From Prorocentrum cordatum (lineage: Eukaryota; Sar; Dinophyceae; Prorocentrales; Prorocentraceae), in contig CAUYUJ010000903.1 of NCBI GenBank assembly GCA_963575745.1, forward strand, positions 578,001-642,000: a stretch of DNA of 64,000 bases, in the 5' to 3' direction. Made by a program: the position numbers and the translations under genes. Numbering within the stretch: position 1 is the first letter of the stretch; every line of letters starts with the position of its first letter. Shown piece by piece: positions 10,954 through 20,130 of the stretch. Under the pieces are notes generated by a model that worked only from the letters and a program-made list of their open reading frames with translations, was not told the origin of the DNA and did no database searches.

Positions 10954-10970
10954 CTTGAGCCAAAATGGCT
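10954..10970 (-). promoter_or_regulatory. Truncated spliced-leader relic in the transporter 5' leader
   Basis: Minus strand AAG followed by CCATTTTGGCTCAAG, the last 15 nt of the dinoflagellate SL, preceded by a pyrimidine-rich GTTCTTTCC. The truncation just after an AG is the known form of SL relics left when a trans-spliced mRNA is copied back into the genome and trans-spliced again. The ATG follows 55 nt downstream. Confidence 0.85.
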
Positions 10971-11011
10971 TGGAAAGAACGTGTCCACGCTTCCGAATAC
11001 ACTAGGGGCCC

Positions 11012-11125
11012 GACCACAAGAAACCTTCCACAAGAAACCCAACCTTGAGACCCTAGGACGTTCATTGATTGTTGGTGGGGAAATCACGCTTTCCATAGCA
11101 AAACCGCCGAAACCGAAGAAACCCT
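11012..11125. repeat. Dispersed repeat, copy 1 of 2
   Basis: About 110 bp (gaccacaagaaaccttccac ... cttccatagcaaaaccrccg) recurs at 53908-54020 in the same orientation at roughly 90% identity by eye. It lies just upstream of the SL relic of the transporter. Confidence 0.85.
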
Positions 11126-11139
11126 CCCAGCAGCTGGCG

Positions 11140-11580
11140 AAAGTGGTGACAGTTGCGCAGTGGGCAGAGCCCAAGCAGGCAGGTGTCCCATTTAGGTGCT
11201 GCTAAGACGTCGCTCAGATGAGGCTCCGAGTAGCGCACGAAAGTGGCGCCTGTTGCGCAGTTGGCAGCACCCAGGCAGGGCGGGGTCCCACATGGGGCTC
11301 CGTAGGACGTCACAGCGCTCCGCCTCTCAGGAGCTCACGAAAGTGGCGATCAGCTGCGCAGGTGGCAGTACCCAGGCAGGGCAGTTGCGCAGTTGGCAGC
11401 CCCCAGGGAGGGCGAGGTCCCTTTTCTGGGCTCGCGTGGGACGTCACTCGGCTGGACCTCCCAGGAGCTCACAAAAGCGGCGATATCTGCGGACCTGGCG
11501 AGGTCCCTTTCGGGTCCCCGAGGGGCGTCACTCCGCTGGACCTTCCAGGAACTTACGGAAGTGGTGGACATGTAGGTTGT
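11140..11580. repeat. ~100-bp degenerate tandem repeat
   Basis: About four units with the shared core CACGAAAGTGGCGACAGTTG followed by cgcagttggcag and a GGGACGTCACTC-like segment. The same core in the opposite orientation forms the arrays at 20822-21130 and 24000-24310. Confidence 0.75.
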
Positions 11581-11831
11581 TACAAGTGTTCGTGGCCTCA
11601 GAAGCGCGGGTCCATGGTTCGTTATTCGGAAACGTGGCATCAGCGGCGTTGTATAATGTATGATTTCTTTGGCTAGGGATCGTGGCTTCGGAAGCGCGGA
11701 CCCATGTGCTTTACACATGATCGTGGACCCTGGAGCGCAGATGCGTTTTGAGACGAGGCGTCGTGGGCTTGAGGGCGCGGATACTACATAGTTCTGTGAA
11801 GAGGGATTAGGCCGTAGTGGGTGCCGTATAA

Positions 11832-11868
11832 AGAACCATCGCGCGCGCTTCGCGCGCGCTCAAGTTCT
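11832..11868. repeat. GCGCGC hairpin element, copy 1
   Basis: AGAACC, then GCGCGCGCTTCGCGCGCGC, then an AAGTTCT arm: a near-perfect stem with a 3-nt TTC loop. The flanking 11581-11831 and 11869-11899 hold no recognised gene. Other copies are near 15924, 17645 (half), 19997 (half), 28766 and 39530. Confidence 0.85.
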
Positions 11869-11899
11869 AGCTAGCTTGAAGGATAGCGCGTAGCGAAGG

Positions 11900-12555
11900 A
11901 TAGCGCGATGCGGCTCTTGGGCCGTCTCGGGGCTCTCTTCGAGCCTGTTTTGAGCTTCTTGGGGGCCTCTTGGGGACTCAAGGGGGCCTCTTGGGGCCTC
12001 TTGGGGACTTCCAGGGGGCCTCTTGGGGCCTCTTGGGGGCATGTTGGGGCGGAAAGCTTGATTTTCAGTTCGCGTTCCCTCTCTTGGGCCCCTCTTGGGG
12101 CCTTCTTGGGACCCTCTTGCGCCGTCTTGGGCGGCTCTGGAGCCGTCTCGGGGCTCTCTTGGGCCGTCTTGGGGCCCTCTTGGGGGCCTCTTGGGCCGTC
12201 TTGGAGCGGTTTTGGGAGCCTCTTGTGCGGTGCTTTAGCGCTGGAAACACGACACAGCGAGAATGCAAAAATAACACGGAAAAAAAACAATGATAATCAA
12301 CGATTTGCCCTCTCGGGGCGTTCTTGGGCGGCATCTTGACGGCCTCTTGGGGCGTCTAGGGGGCCTCTGGGGCAGTTTAAAACGCATCGTGCGTCGCCAA
12401 AGACCCCTGGACGGCGTCTTGGGGGTGTCTCGAGACCATCTGGGGCCGCCGGGATTGCTGTCTGAGGGCTCCCCGGGGCGATTTTAGGCTTCCCAAAAGC
12501 GGGCCCGGGCCCTGGGGCTTTGCGTTCGAGGTTCCGGCCCTCGGCCACCGGGCCC
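11900..12555. repeat. TCTTGG-type dispersed units
   Basis: Two units of the window's commonest repeat: 11-12-bp tandem words such as GGGCCTCTTGGG, a central hook (GGCGGAAAGCTTG ... CAGTTCGCGTTCCC), more TCTTGG words, and an A-rich tail near 12240 (GGAAACACGACACAGCGAGA). A Leu/Gly-rich shadow on plus and a Pro/Arg/Lys/Gln-rich shadow on minus result; neither is taken as a gene. Confidence 0.85.
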
Positions 12556-12567
12556 GGTGCGCGTTCT

Positions 12568-12775
12568 GCGCATATGCGATACGATGCTATGCTATGCTAT
12601 GCTACGCCATACTGTGTGATGCGATGGTACGCTATTATATGCGATGCTATGCTATGCTATGCTATGCCATGCTATGCTATGCTATGCTATGCCATGCGAC
12701 GCCATGCTCTTCTATGCTGTGCTGTGCGATGCTATGCAATGCTACGCTCTGCTATGCGATGCAATGCTATGTTGT
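12568..12775. repeat. (ATGCT)n pentanucleotide array
   Basis: About 200 bp of ATGCT repeats with point changes (CTATGCTATGCCATGC). Degenerate relatives make up 18576-19194 and 28980-29640. The following 12776-12955 has no recognised gene. Confidence 0.95.
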
Positions 12776-12955
12776 AGCTCCAGTTGGCCCCCCCCTTCCT
12801 CCCCCCTTCACCACAGACACATAACCTCCGTATCACCCGAAGGGTGGTCGTACATGTAGGTATTAACTGGCAGGATCTCGCGGCCAGAGACGCAACCGCC
12901 TCGCGCAAACTTGCCTGGAATAGGAACGATCTGGGAGGAGCGGGGAGGGGTGCGG

Positions 12956-13970
12956 AGTGGGGTGTTTGTGGGCCTCTTGGACTGTCTCAGAGCGCACTGG
13001 GATCCACAGGCGCCTACTGAGTCCGTCTTGGAGGGTTCTGTGGGACGTCTTGGGGCGATCCTGCGGGCTTCTTGGGCCGTTTTGGACGCCTTTTGGGGAT
13101 GTCTTGCGGCGATCTTGGGGTTATCTCAGCGCCTTCGGGCCCTCCGAAAGCCCCCCGAAGGCCCGCAATGTGTCCCGGACCCCGAGGGACACAGTGGGCA
13201 CCGCGGGGGGAGGGGGGAGTTTTGGAAAAGTGGGCCGCCTCGGGCCCTAGAGGCCTGGTCGCAGGGTCCGCATGGTGATGGTGGGCAACTATGATGAGCG
13301 CTTGCGCGCTGCAGTCAGAGCCACCTTGAGCCAAAATGGCTACGGATACTCGTGGAGCGTCTTTCGGGGCCCCTTTGGGGCCTCGTGGGGCCTCTAGGGG
13401 GCCTCTAGGGGGCCTCTTGGGCTCTGTTGGGGGCCTCTTGGGGCTTCCTGGAAGCCTCTTGGGGTGGAAGGCTCGCATTGTCGGTTCGTGTTCCCCCTCT
13501 TGGGCCCCTCTTGGGGCCGTCTTAAAACCGTTTTGGGGCCTCTCTTGGGCGATCTTGGGGGCCTCTGGGCCGGCTTGGGGCACTCTTGGGCCGTCTTGGG
13601 ACTCTTGCGCCGTTGTGGCGCAATCTTCGGGTGCCTCTCAGGCCGTCTTGAGCTGATTGCTGGGGCCTCGTGGACCGTCGGAAGCACGGAAAAGCGAGAA
13701 CACGAACAACCTTACACCCAGTCAGCAAGAAAAACATATTTGTGTCGCCTCTTGAATGCCTCGTGGGAGGCCTTTTGAGGGCATCTTGGCCGACTTGAAA
13801 CCCTCTTGGGGACAACGCTCTTGTGCGGTCTTGGGCTCTCTTGGGGCGCTCTTGGGCCATCTCGGTGCCTTCTTGGACGTCTCTCGGCCCCCTTTGACGT
13901 TTTGCGGCGCCCCTCGCTGGGCCCGAAACGGCCAGAAGGCAAATTAGTGCACTTTGGGGACCCCAGGACC
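12956..13970. repeat. TCTTGG-type units interrupted by a spliced-leader copy
   Basis: Two and a half units. The hook is at about 13461 (GGTGGAAGGCTCGCATTG) and the A-rich tail at about 13676. Between the first and second blocks, 13150-13355 is unlike the unit and contains the SL sequence. Confidence 0.8.
13325..13346 (-). promoter_or_regulatory. Full-length dinoflagellate spliced-leader sequence
   Basis: On the minus strand all 22 positions of the SL consensus are matched (T, then CCGTAGCC, then ATTTTGGCTCAAG). It is followed by GTGGCTCTGACTGC. No AUUUUUGG Sm-type site is seen in the next 60 nt, so it is more likely an SL relic of a reinserted cDNA than an SL RNA gene. It is the strongest taxonomic marker in the window. 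Confidence 0.9.
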
Positions 13971-13977
13971 CTTGCTC

Positions 13978-14066
13978 ATCATATGCGTATATGTGTACAT
14001 ATGCACATATGTATATGCGTATATACATGTGTAACTATACGCATCGATATATATATATATATATCG
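13978..14066. repeat. AT-rich TATGCGTATATG-type microsatellite
   Basis: Alternating purine-pyrimidine tract with TATACGCATCGATATATATA and an internal palindrome ATCGATATATATATATATATCGAT (two halves of 12). Confidence 0.9.
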
Positions 14067-14689
14067 ATGTCACGCAAACTACCGAACAACACAAACTTGC
14101 AAATGACGTGTGCAATTGATCCTGCGGTACGTGCTACGTGGTGTTCGCGCATGGTTGCGCTTTCGTGCGATTCCCTATCACACCACGTCGCATTCACGCC
14201 GGAGGCATGCCAGCTTCAAGGTTGCTGGAGCTCGAACTGGCTCAACCAAATCAAAGATGATTTGAGTGCCAGACGGCATTGTCGGGGCCTGGCGGACATC
14301 CACCGCTGGATTACGGGTCGCGCGCAGGCTCCAAAAACAAAAAAGTCTAGTGACGGGGGGGCCTAGCACCACTGTCGCATGACAACAAGGGGTGATCCAG
14401 GATCCACTGTCAAGAGACTACACGCCATCAGGCTGAATGCAGAGGCCAGTGAACAGCCCCCTCGTCTCACCCTCGCCCCAGCCCCCTCCTCTCACCGGAA
14501 GGGCCTCATGGCACCAAGCGTTCAATGTCCGCAAGACGGACCCAGTGAACTCGAATTTCCGACGGACGCCTCTGTAGGTCAGTCAGGCACCGCTGCAAGA
14601 CCTAGTTAAATCGTTTTGAACCCTTGCAGATTCAAGCGAAGAGGAGAAGGAGAAGAGCAAAGGAAGGGAAGGGTTGGAGACCGCCAGGA
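14067..14689. other. No gene recognised
   Basis: Non-repetitive sequence with mixed composition. Open frames are short, and no motif, splice pair or RNA gene was identified. Confidence 0.3.
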
Positions 14690-14935
14690 GGTCTGAACTT
14701 AATGGACCCCGAGAGAATGTGTCAAGAAGGGGTAAGGGCAAATCCGCACAAAAACTGTTCCCAGACCCCTCCCCGGGTCCATCTGGTGCAAATCGTCATC
14801 CCGGGTCTGTTTTTGACGGTCTCGGGACCCGAAAACGGCTCCCAGAAGCCGGAGAAGGCAAAAACCTTCTCGAACCCAGGACCTCGAACCTCGATTCCCC
14901 CCTTCCTGCTCGCCAGGAACAATGCTAGGGCACCT
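14690..14935. repeat. Dispersed repeat, diverged partner of 54120-54345
   Basis: Shares CCAGACCCCTCCCCGGGTCC, CATCTGGTGCA and the order of AGGCAAAA, CGAACC and CGCCAGGAAC-like blocks with the 54-kb copy, same orientation. 14936-15174 holds no recognised gene. Confidence 0.65.
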
Positions 14936-15174
14936 TGATCAGACCCCCAGCCGACTCCAAAGGGAGGAAAGGAAAGGGGACAGGGAGCGAGGAGCGCCAA
15001 AAGAGTCCCGACCCAGAACGGCAGTCGAACAAGGGCGTGAGGGCCTCTGCGCTGGCCCGGGGCGGGAGGTGCCACCGCAGGAAGGGCACGGCGCGCATGG
15101 CGTCGAGGAGGCCGTTTTCTTGGACCAGCGGCGGCGGCGGTCCGAAGTGCGGCTCGTCCGCACCGTCCGTTGTG

Positions 15175-15800
15175 AGGTTCCTCGGGGCTGTTTGGGAGCC
15201 TCTTGAAGCCTCGTTCGGGCCTCCTTGGTGCCTCTGGAGGGTCTCCTGGGGCCTCTTGGGGCCCCTTTGGGGCCTCCTTAGGCCCTGTGGAGGCGGGAGG
15301 CTCGAATTTCCGGTTCGCGGTTCCCCTCTTGGAGCCCTCTTGGGGCCGTCTTGGGCCTCTGCTCGCCCGTCTTAGGCGCGTCTTGGGCCGTCTTGGGGCC
15401 CTCCAGAGCCGTCTTGAGCCACTCTTGGAGGCCTCTTGGGCTGTCTTGGGGCGTCCGCGGGGGGGCTGTAAGCCGTCGTGGAGCGTCGGAAAGCTGAAAA
15501 GGCGGGAAAGGCAAAATGTACCCAAAACCTTAGTAAAATGAACGAGTTTGGCCTCTTGGGGCCCTCTGGGGGGGCCTCTTGGAGGCCTCTTGGAGCGTCT
15601 TGGGGGCCTCTTTGGCCGTCTTGGGCTTATCATGGGCATCTTGGGGCCCTCTTGGCGCCCTCTTGGGCCTCTTGGAGCCTGCTGGGCCTGTCGTGGGGCG
15701 CTCTTGGGGCACTCTTGGGCCGCCTGGGCTGCTCCAGGGAGGCTCCAGGCCCCCCCCGTCCCCCCATGGGGGGTCGAGGCACCTGTCCTGGGGCCCCCTG
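15175..15800. repeat. TCTTGG-type units
   Basis: One complete unit with hook (GGCGGGAGGCTCGAATTT at about 15293) and tail (GTCGGAAAGCTGAAAAGGCG at about 15484), then a second block of TCTTGG words to a C-rich end (CCCCCCCGTCCCCCC) that recurs near 43030. Confidence 0.85.
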
Positions 15801-15817
15801 ACTCGCCCCCAGGGATC

Positions 15818-15871
15818 TATATATATATATATATATATATACATACATCCATACATACATATACATATATA

Positions 15872-15912
<41 letters not shown>

Positions 15913-15963
15913 ATATACACATACTAGAACCACGCGCGCGCTACGCGCGCGCTTAGGTTCTAG
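15818..15963. repeat. (TA)n tract ending in GCGCGC hairpin, copy 2
   Basis: About 85 bp of TA/TACATA repeats lead into CTAGAACC, a CGCGCGCGCTACGCGCGCG core and AGGTTCTAG. Both outer arms are intact here (CTAGAACC against GGTTCTAG). Confidence 0.92.
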
Positions 15964-16225
15964 TCGCAGATGAGCCACGGGTGCCGTTGTAAACCCCGCT
16001 GACGAGTTCCAGCGTTCTCGGGTCCATGTCATAAACGCAAAAAAGGCGTAGTCTGAACGCGGGGCGCCACGTTCCCGCGCACCTCACAATCTCGCTGCCG
16101 CCTTCGTCTGGTTTATCGAACTTCGTTTGTTTCTCCACTTTCAGTTCCGCTCTGCCCCGTCGCAACATTCAATGATTTCGCACATCTGCTCAATCTCCCC
16201 ATGCCCGATCACGCAGACATCTGAA
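15964..16225 (-). pseudogene. Coding-like fragment with a frameshift
   Basis: Read on minus, one frame near 16225-16140 gives VCVIGHGEIEQMCEIIECCD and then stops. A second frame continues with LKVEKQTKFDKPDEGGSEIV and RLRLFCVYDMDPRTLELVSG to the hairpin at 15963. The composition is protein-like and unlike the repeat shadows around it, but no family is recognised. It looks like one exon broken by an indel and cut by the TA/hairpin element. Confidence 0.35.
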
Positions 16226-16580
16226 GGTTCCTGATGTTGGGGTTGGCTCGGGGCCTCGTTGCGCGCGCGTGGGAGCGCGTTGTTATTTTCCTCTTCCTTG
16301 TGCTCCAAGCTTCTCGTTCACAGCGGTCGTTCAGCTGTCGGATATTTGCAGAGGGCGCGCGCAGATGCCCTCGTCATCTGTGCCCTTCTCTGCAATCAGT
16401 TGCTGTCGAGTCCGTCCACGGGAGTGGGGAAACTTCTTTGTGCTGGACGCCAAACCTCATGCCGGCGATAATCGCACCCGTGGGAACAGAAGGCTCGGGG
16501 TCACGGGGGATGCTCAATGATTTGCCTGGCAAGTCCCATGTATGGGGTTGCGTGGAGCTCTGACGGGGCCTCTGGCGGTA
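16226..16580. other. No gene recognised
   Basis: Mixed-composition sequence between the fragment and the next tandem array. It has overlapping short open frames on plus and no recognisable motif. Confidence 0.3.
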
Positions 16581-16584
16581 CCTT

Positions 16585-17070
16585 CTTCGCGCTCTGGCGA
16601 GGCCTTTCAGGAGGTGGGGGAGGGGCACGAAACCTAAACTATTGTATGGTATAGCCACACCCCGCTCGCTCGGGCGGGTCCGCCTTGCAAGGGTGGGAGG
16701 AGCAAAAGCCGCGTGAAAGAGTATGGTGTAGGGATGTCCTGCTCTCTCTAACGGGGGTTTCCCTGGCGCTCTGGCGGGGCTTGCCCAGGAGGGGTGGGAA
16801 GAGCACGAAACCTGAGGAAAACTATGGTATAACCACATCCCGTGCGCTCTAACGGAACTACTTCGGGGAAGAGCAAAACGTAACAGGGACTGTATATGCT
16901 ATAGCAACACCCCTCTCGCTCTGCCGGGGCCGCCCTTGAGGGGTGTGACGGGCAAAGCAACTTGTGAAATGATAGGGTATAGCGATGCCCCGCTCGCTCT
17001 GGCGGGGCCTGTCTGGCGCTCTGGCGGGGCCGTCCCAGGAGAGGAGGGAGAAGCACGAAAACTGAGGGGT
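16585..17070. repeat. ~75-100-bp degenerate tandem repeat
   Basis: Five or six copies of TATGGTATAGCNACRCCCCG, then CTCGCTCTGGCGGGGCC, then AGGRGTGGGAGAGCACGAAA. Spacing between the TATGGTATAG words is 75 to 103 bp. Confidence 0.8.
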
Positions 17071-17644
17071 GAGGGGAAGAAGAAGAGAGAGGAGGTAATG
17101 GAGGAGGGGGTGGGAGGGAAGGAGGGACAGAAAGGAGAGGCCCGGGCCATCTGGGCCGTCTTCGAGCGCCCTGTGGCCTCCCGCTCCCGCTCTGTGGTCC
17201 ATTTTGGGCCTATCCTGGGGCCTCTTGGGCCGTCTGGGGCTCCTCGTGTGCAATTTGCAGGTTCTCTGGAGCCGTCTTGGCGCTCTTTTGGGGCGTCTTC
17301 GGCTGTCTTGGGGCGGTCTTGAGGGCGTCTTCGACCTTCTTCGAACATTGGAAGCTCGAGGACGCGAGAAAGCGAAAATCATCGAACAAACCAATGCACA
17401 TCAATGATTTGGGCCTCTTCGGGCTCTCTCGGGACGCCTGTCGGAGCTCTCTTGGGCCCTCTTGGAGGCCTCTTGGACACATGTTCAAACGCTCTCGTGC
17501 AGTCTTGGGCTCTCTTGGAGCGCTCTTGGGCCATCTTGGCGCCCTCTTGAACGTCTCTCGGCCCCCTTTGATGTTTTTTGGCGCCCTTCGCTGGGCCCGA
17601 AACGGCCGGAAAACACATCAGTGCACTTTGGGGGCCCCGGGACC
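17071..17644. repeat. Purine tract plus TCTTGG-type units
   Basis: A GGAAGAAGAAGAGAGAGG-like purine block, then TCTTGG words without a clear hook, a tail at about 17345 (GCTCGAGGACGCGAGAAAGC) and a second block. The end (CCCCCTTTGA ... GGCCCGAAACGGCC) is shared with 13890-13960 and 19780-19850. Confidence 0.8.
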
Positions 17645-17676
17645 CTAGAACCACGCATGCTCTTCGCGCGCGCTTA
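17645..17676. repeat. GCGCGC hairpin, half copy
   Basis: CTAGAACCACGCATGCTCTTCGCGCGCGCTT keeps the left arm and core; the right TTCTAG arm is lost at the junction with the next tandem family. Confidence 0.7.
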
Positions 17677-18575
17677 ACTGGTCGACCGGCGATCTGTCGC
17701 CAAGCTATGGGCCAGGAAGAATACAGCGCTACAGCGCCATTGTGCATTATGCTATGAGCGTGGCTGCGGAGCACTTATTTTTCCCCTGCGGCTAGGAGCG
17801 ACCCTCGCGGCACTCTGCACCACAAAGCATTGCTCCTCCGAGCCCGCGGGGCGCGCGCCGACAACGCGCTCCCCGACCGTCGGCTCGAGGAGCAGCAGGA
17901 GGAGGCAAACTGAGCATCGTTTAACCGATCCCTATCCCCACTGGAGTGGCCTGGGCCCTGCTGGCCGCTTTACCCCTTAGATGCAAATGCAAATCAACGT
18001 CATAGGTTTCCTTCTGCCCCTTCCTTATTCCTCCTCCTCCGCTCTCATCGACCGGTCGACCGGTGATCTGTCGCCAAGCTATGGGCCAGGAAAAATGCAG
18101 CGCTACAGCGCCATGTTGCACTATGCTATGAGCGTGGCTGCGGAGCACTTGGGGCAATCAGTGAAACTCGTGTCAAGGAACCCGCACGTGCAAATATGCA
18201 GAAAAAAACGCCACATTCTCCCCTGCGGCTAGGATCGACACTCGCGGCACTCGGCACCACAAAGCATTGCTCCTCCGAGCCCGCGGGGCGCGCGCCGACA
18301 ACGCGCTCCCCGACCGTCGGCTCGAGGAGCAGCAGGAGGAGGCAAACTGGGCATCGTTTAACCGATCCCATTCCCCACTGGCGTGGCCTGGGACCTGCTG
18401 GTCGATTTACCCCTTAGATGCAGATGCAGGTCAACATCATATGTTTCCTTCTGCCCCTTCCTTATTCCTCCTCCTCCGCTCTCATCGACCAGTCGACCGG
18501 TGATCTGTCGCCAAGCCATAGGCCTGGAAAAATGCAGCGCTACAGCGCCATGTTGCACTATGCTATGGAACGCCA
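17677..18575. repeat. ~375-440-bp tandem units
   Basis: Three starts (GATCTGTCGCCAAGC at 17688, 18063 and 18501). Each unit contains CGCTACAGCGCCAT, then CACAAAGCATTGCTCCTCCG, a GCATCGTTTAACCGATCCC block and TTTACCCCTTAGATGC. The second unit has about 70 bp absent from the first. The GCATCGTTTAACC block matches one end of the candidate introner at 9450-9641. A further copy is at 28900-28985. Confidence 0.85.
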
Positions 18576-19194
18576 TGATATGCCATGCTACGCTATAAAG
18601 CGCAATGCCACTATGCAGTATGCAATGCAATAACATGATATACCGTACAGTGCGCATTGCATGCCATGCCATGCTGTGCTGTGAAATGCTATGGTAATCT
18701 GTTGGATGATACGCTGAGCCATATCATGCGATGTTTCCTATGAAGAACGATGCTACCGCGTTACACGGTATGCACAGACACGGCATACCGTGCTATTCAA
18801 TGCAATGCTATGCTATGCCATGTTATGAACTGCTAGGCTAAAATAAACAGGACGACAGTAAGAGCAACAACGGGGGTGTGATATTTGTATGGTTACGGTT
18901 TACTCTTGCGCAGAGCAGTACGGTGCTGTTCGAGTAATGTATGCGCATTGGAATGCCATAGTACGCCACGGTGCGTCATGAGATGCCATGCCATGCTGGG
19001 CAATGTTACGTCGTGACTTGCAGTGTTAGGCTCAGCTAAACACTGCTATGGAATGCAATACTATGGTATGCTGAACCATATTGTGATATGCATTGACACG
19101 GTTAGCTATGTCGTGCTGTGCCGTGCCATGCCATGTCATGCAACGCTGCGATGCCACGATAGGCTAGGCGGTCCTTTGCTATGCACCGGTATGT
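18576..19194. repeat. Degenerate ATGCT-rich segment, copy 1 of 2
   Basis: CATGCCATGCTATG-type sequence with embedded unique words (GTTTCCTATGAAGAACGATG, CGCAGAGCAGTACGGTGCTG). It is collinear with 28986-29640 at clear but imperfect identity, so the 18.5-19.2 kb block is duplicated ten kilobases away. Confidence 0.8.
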
Positions 19195-19872
19195 TTTGGA
19201 GGCCGTTTGGGGTGCTCTTGGGGCCTCTTTTGCGGCCTCTTTGGGGCCTCTGGGGCCTCGTGGGGCACCTAGGGGGCCTCTGGGGGGCCTCTTGGGCTCT
19301 GTTGGGGGCCTCTTGGGGCCTCCTGGAGGCCTCTTGGGGCGGAAGGCTCGAATTGTCGGTTCGTGTTCCCCCTCTTGAGCCCTTCTTGGGGCCGTCTTGG
19401 GGCCCTCTTGGGCGATCTTGAGCGCCTCGTGGGCCGTCTTGGGGGGCGCGCTTGGGCCGTCTTGGGGCTCTCTTGCGCCGTCGTGGCGCCCTTTTTGGGT
19501 GTCTCTTGGGCCGCGTTGAGCTGATTTCTGGGCCCTCGTGGGCTGTCTTGGACAGTCGGAAACACGAAACAGCGAGAACACGAAAAACCTTCAAAAACCA
19601 TCGAAAATAACACTTTGTTCGCCTCCTGAGTGCCTCGTGGGAGTCCTTTTGAGAGCATCTTGGCCGTCTTGAAGCACTCTCGGGCTGTCTTTAAGCCATG
19701 TTGGACCAATTCTGAAACGCTCTTGTGCGGTCTTAGGCTCTCTTAAAGCGTTCTTGGGCCATCTTGGCGCCCTCTTGCCCCCTTTGACGTTGTTTGGCGC
19801 CCCCCGCCGAGCCCGAAACGGCCAGAAGATAGATCAGTGCACTTTGGGGTGCCCGGGACCCCCTATCCATTA
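19195..19872. repeat. TCTTGG-type units, well-preserved copy
   Basis: The best example of the unit: hook at about 19336 (GGCGGAAGGCTCGAATTG ... GGTTCGTGTTCCC), tail at about 19555 (GTCGGAAACACGAAACAGCG), then a second block ending in GGCCCGAAACGGCC-like sequence. Confidence 0.88.
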
Positions 19873-19923
19873 TATATATATATAGAGAGAGAGAGAGAGA
19901 AAGAAAAAACAATAACAAAAAAA

Positions 19924-19998
<75 letters not shown>

Positions 19999-20025
19999 GC
20001 GCGCGCTTCGCGCGCGCTCAAGATC
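19873..20025. repeat. TA/GA microsatellite, ~70-nt poly-A and half GCGCGC hairpin
   Basis: TATATATATA, then GAGAGAGAGA, then about 70 A's (19926-19996) running straight into TCGCGCGCGCTTCGCGCGCG and TCAAGATCTAGCTAG. The right flank matches the copy at 11832 beyond the hairpin, so both derive from a longer element. Confidence 0.9.
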
Positions 20026-20130
20026 TAGCTAGGCTTGATCGGCCAACTCATGTAATCTCATTTTGGTCGCTTCCTGCGTCCAGGGACTCCCTTGGAGGCC
20101 CTGCGCAAGCCTCGGAATCGTCTAGAAGGG

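Noticed and set aside
11900-12340. Leu/Gly-rich plus ORFs resembling membrane proteins
   Set aside because: They are translations of the TCTTGG words and recur at every copy of the repeat.
13270-13346. SL RNA gene on the minus strand
   Set aside because: No AUUUUUGG-type Sm site or short terminated transcript shape in the 60 nt after the leader; kept as an SL copy only.
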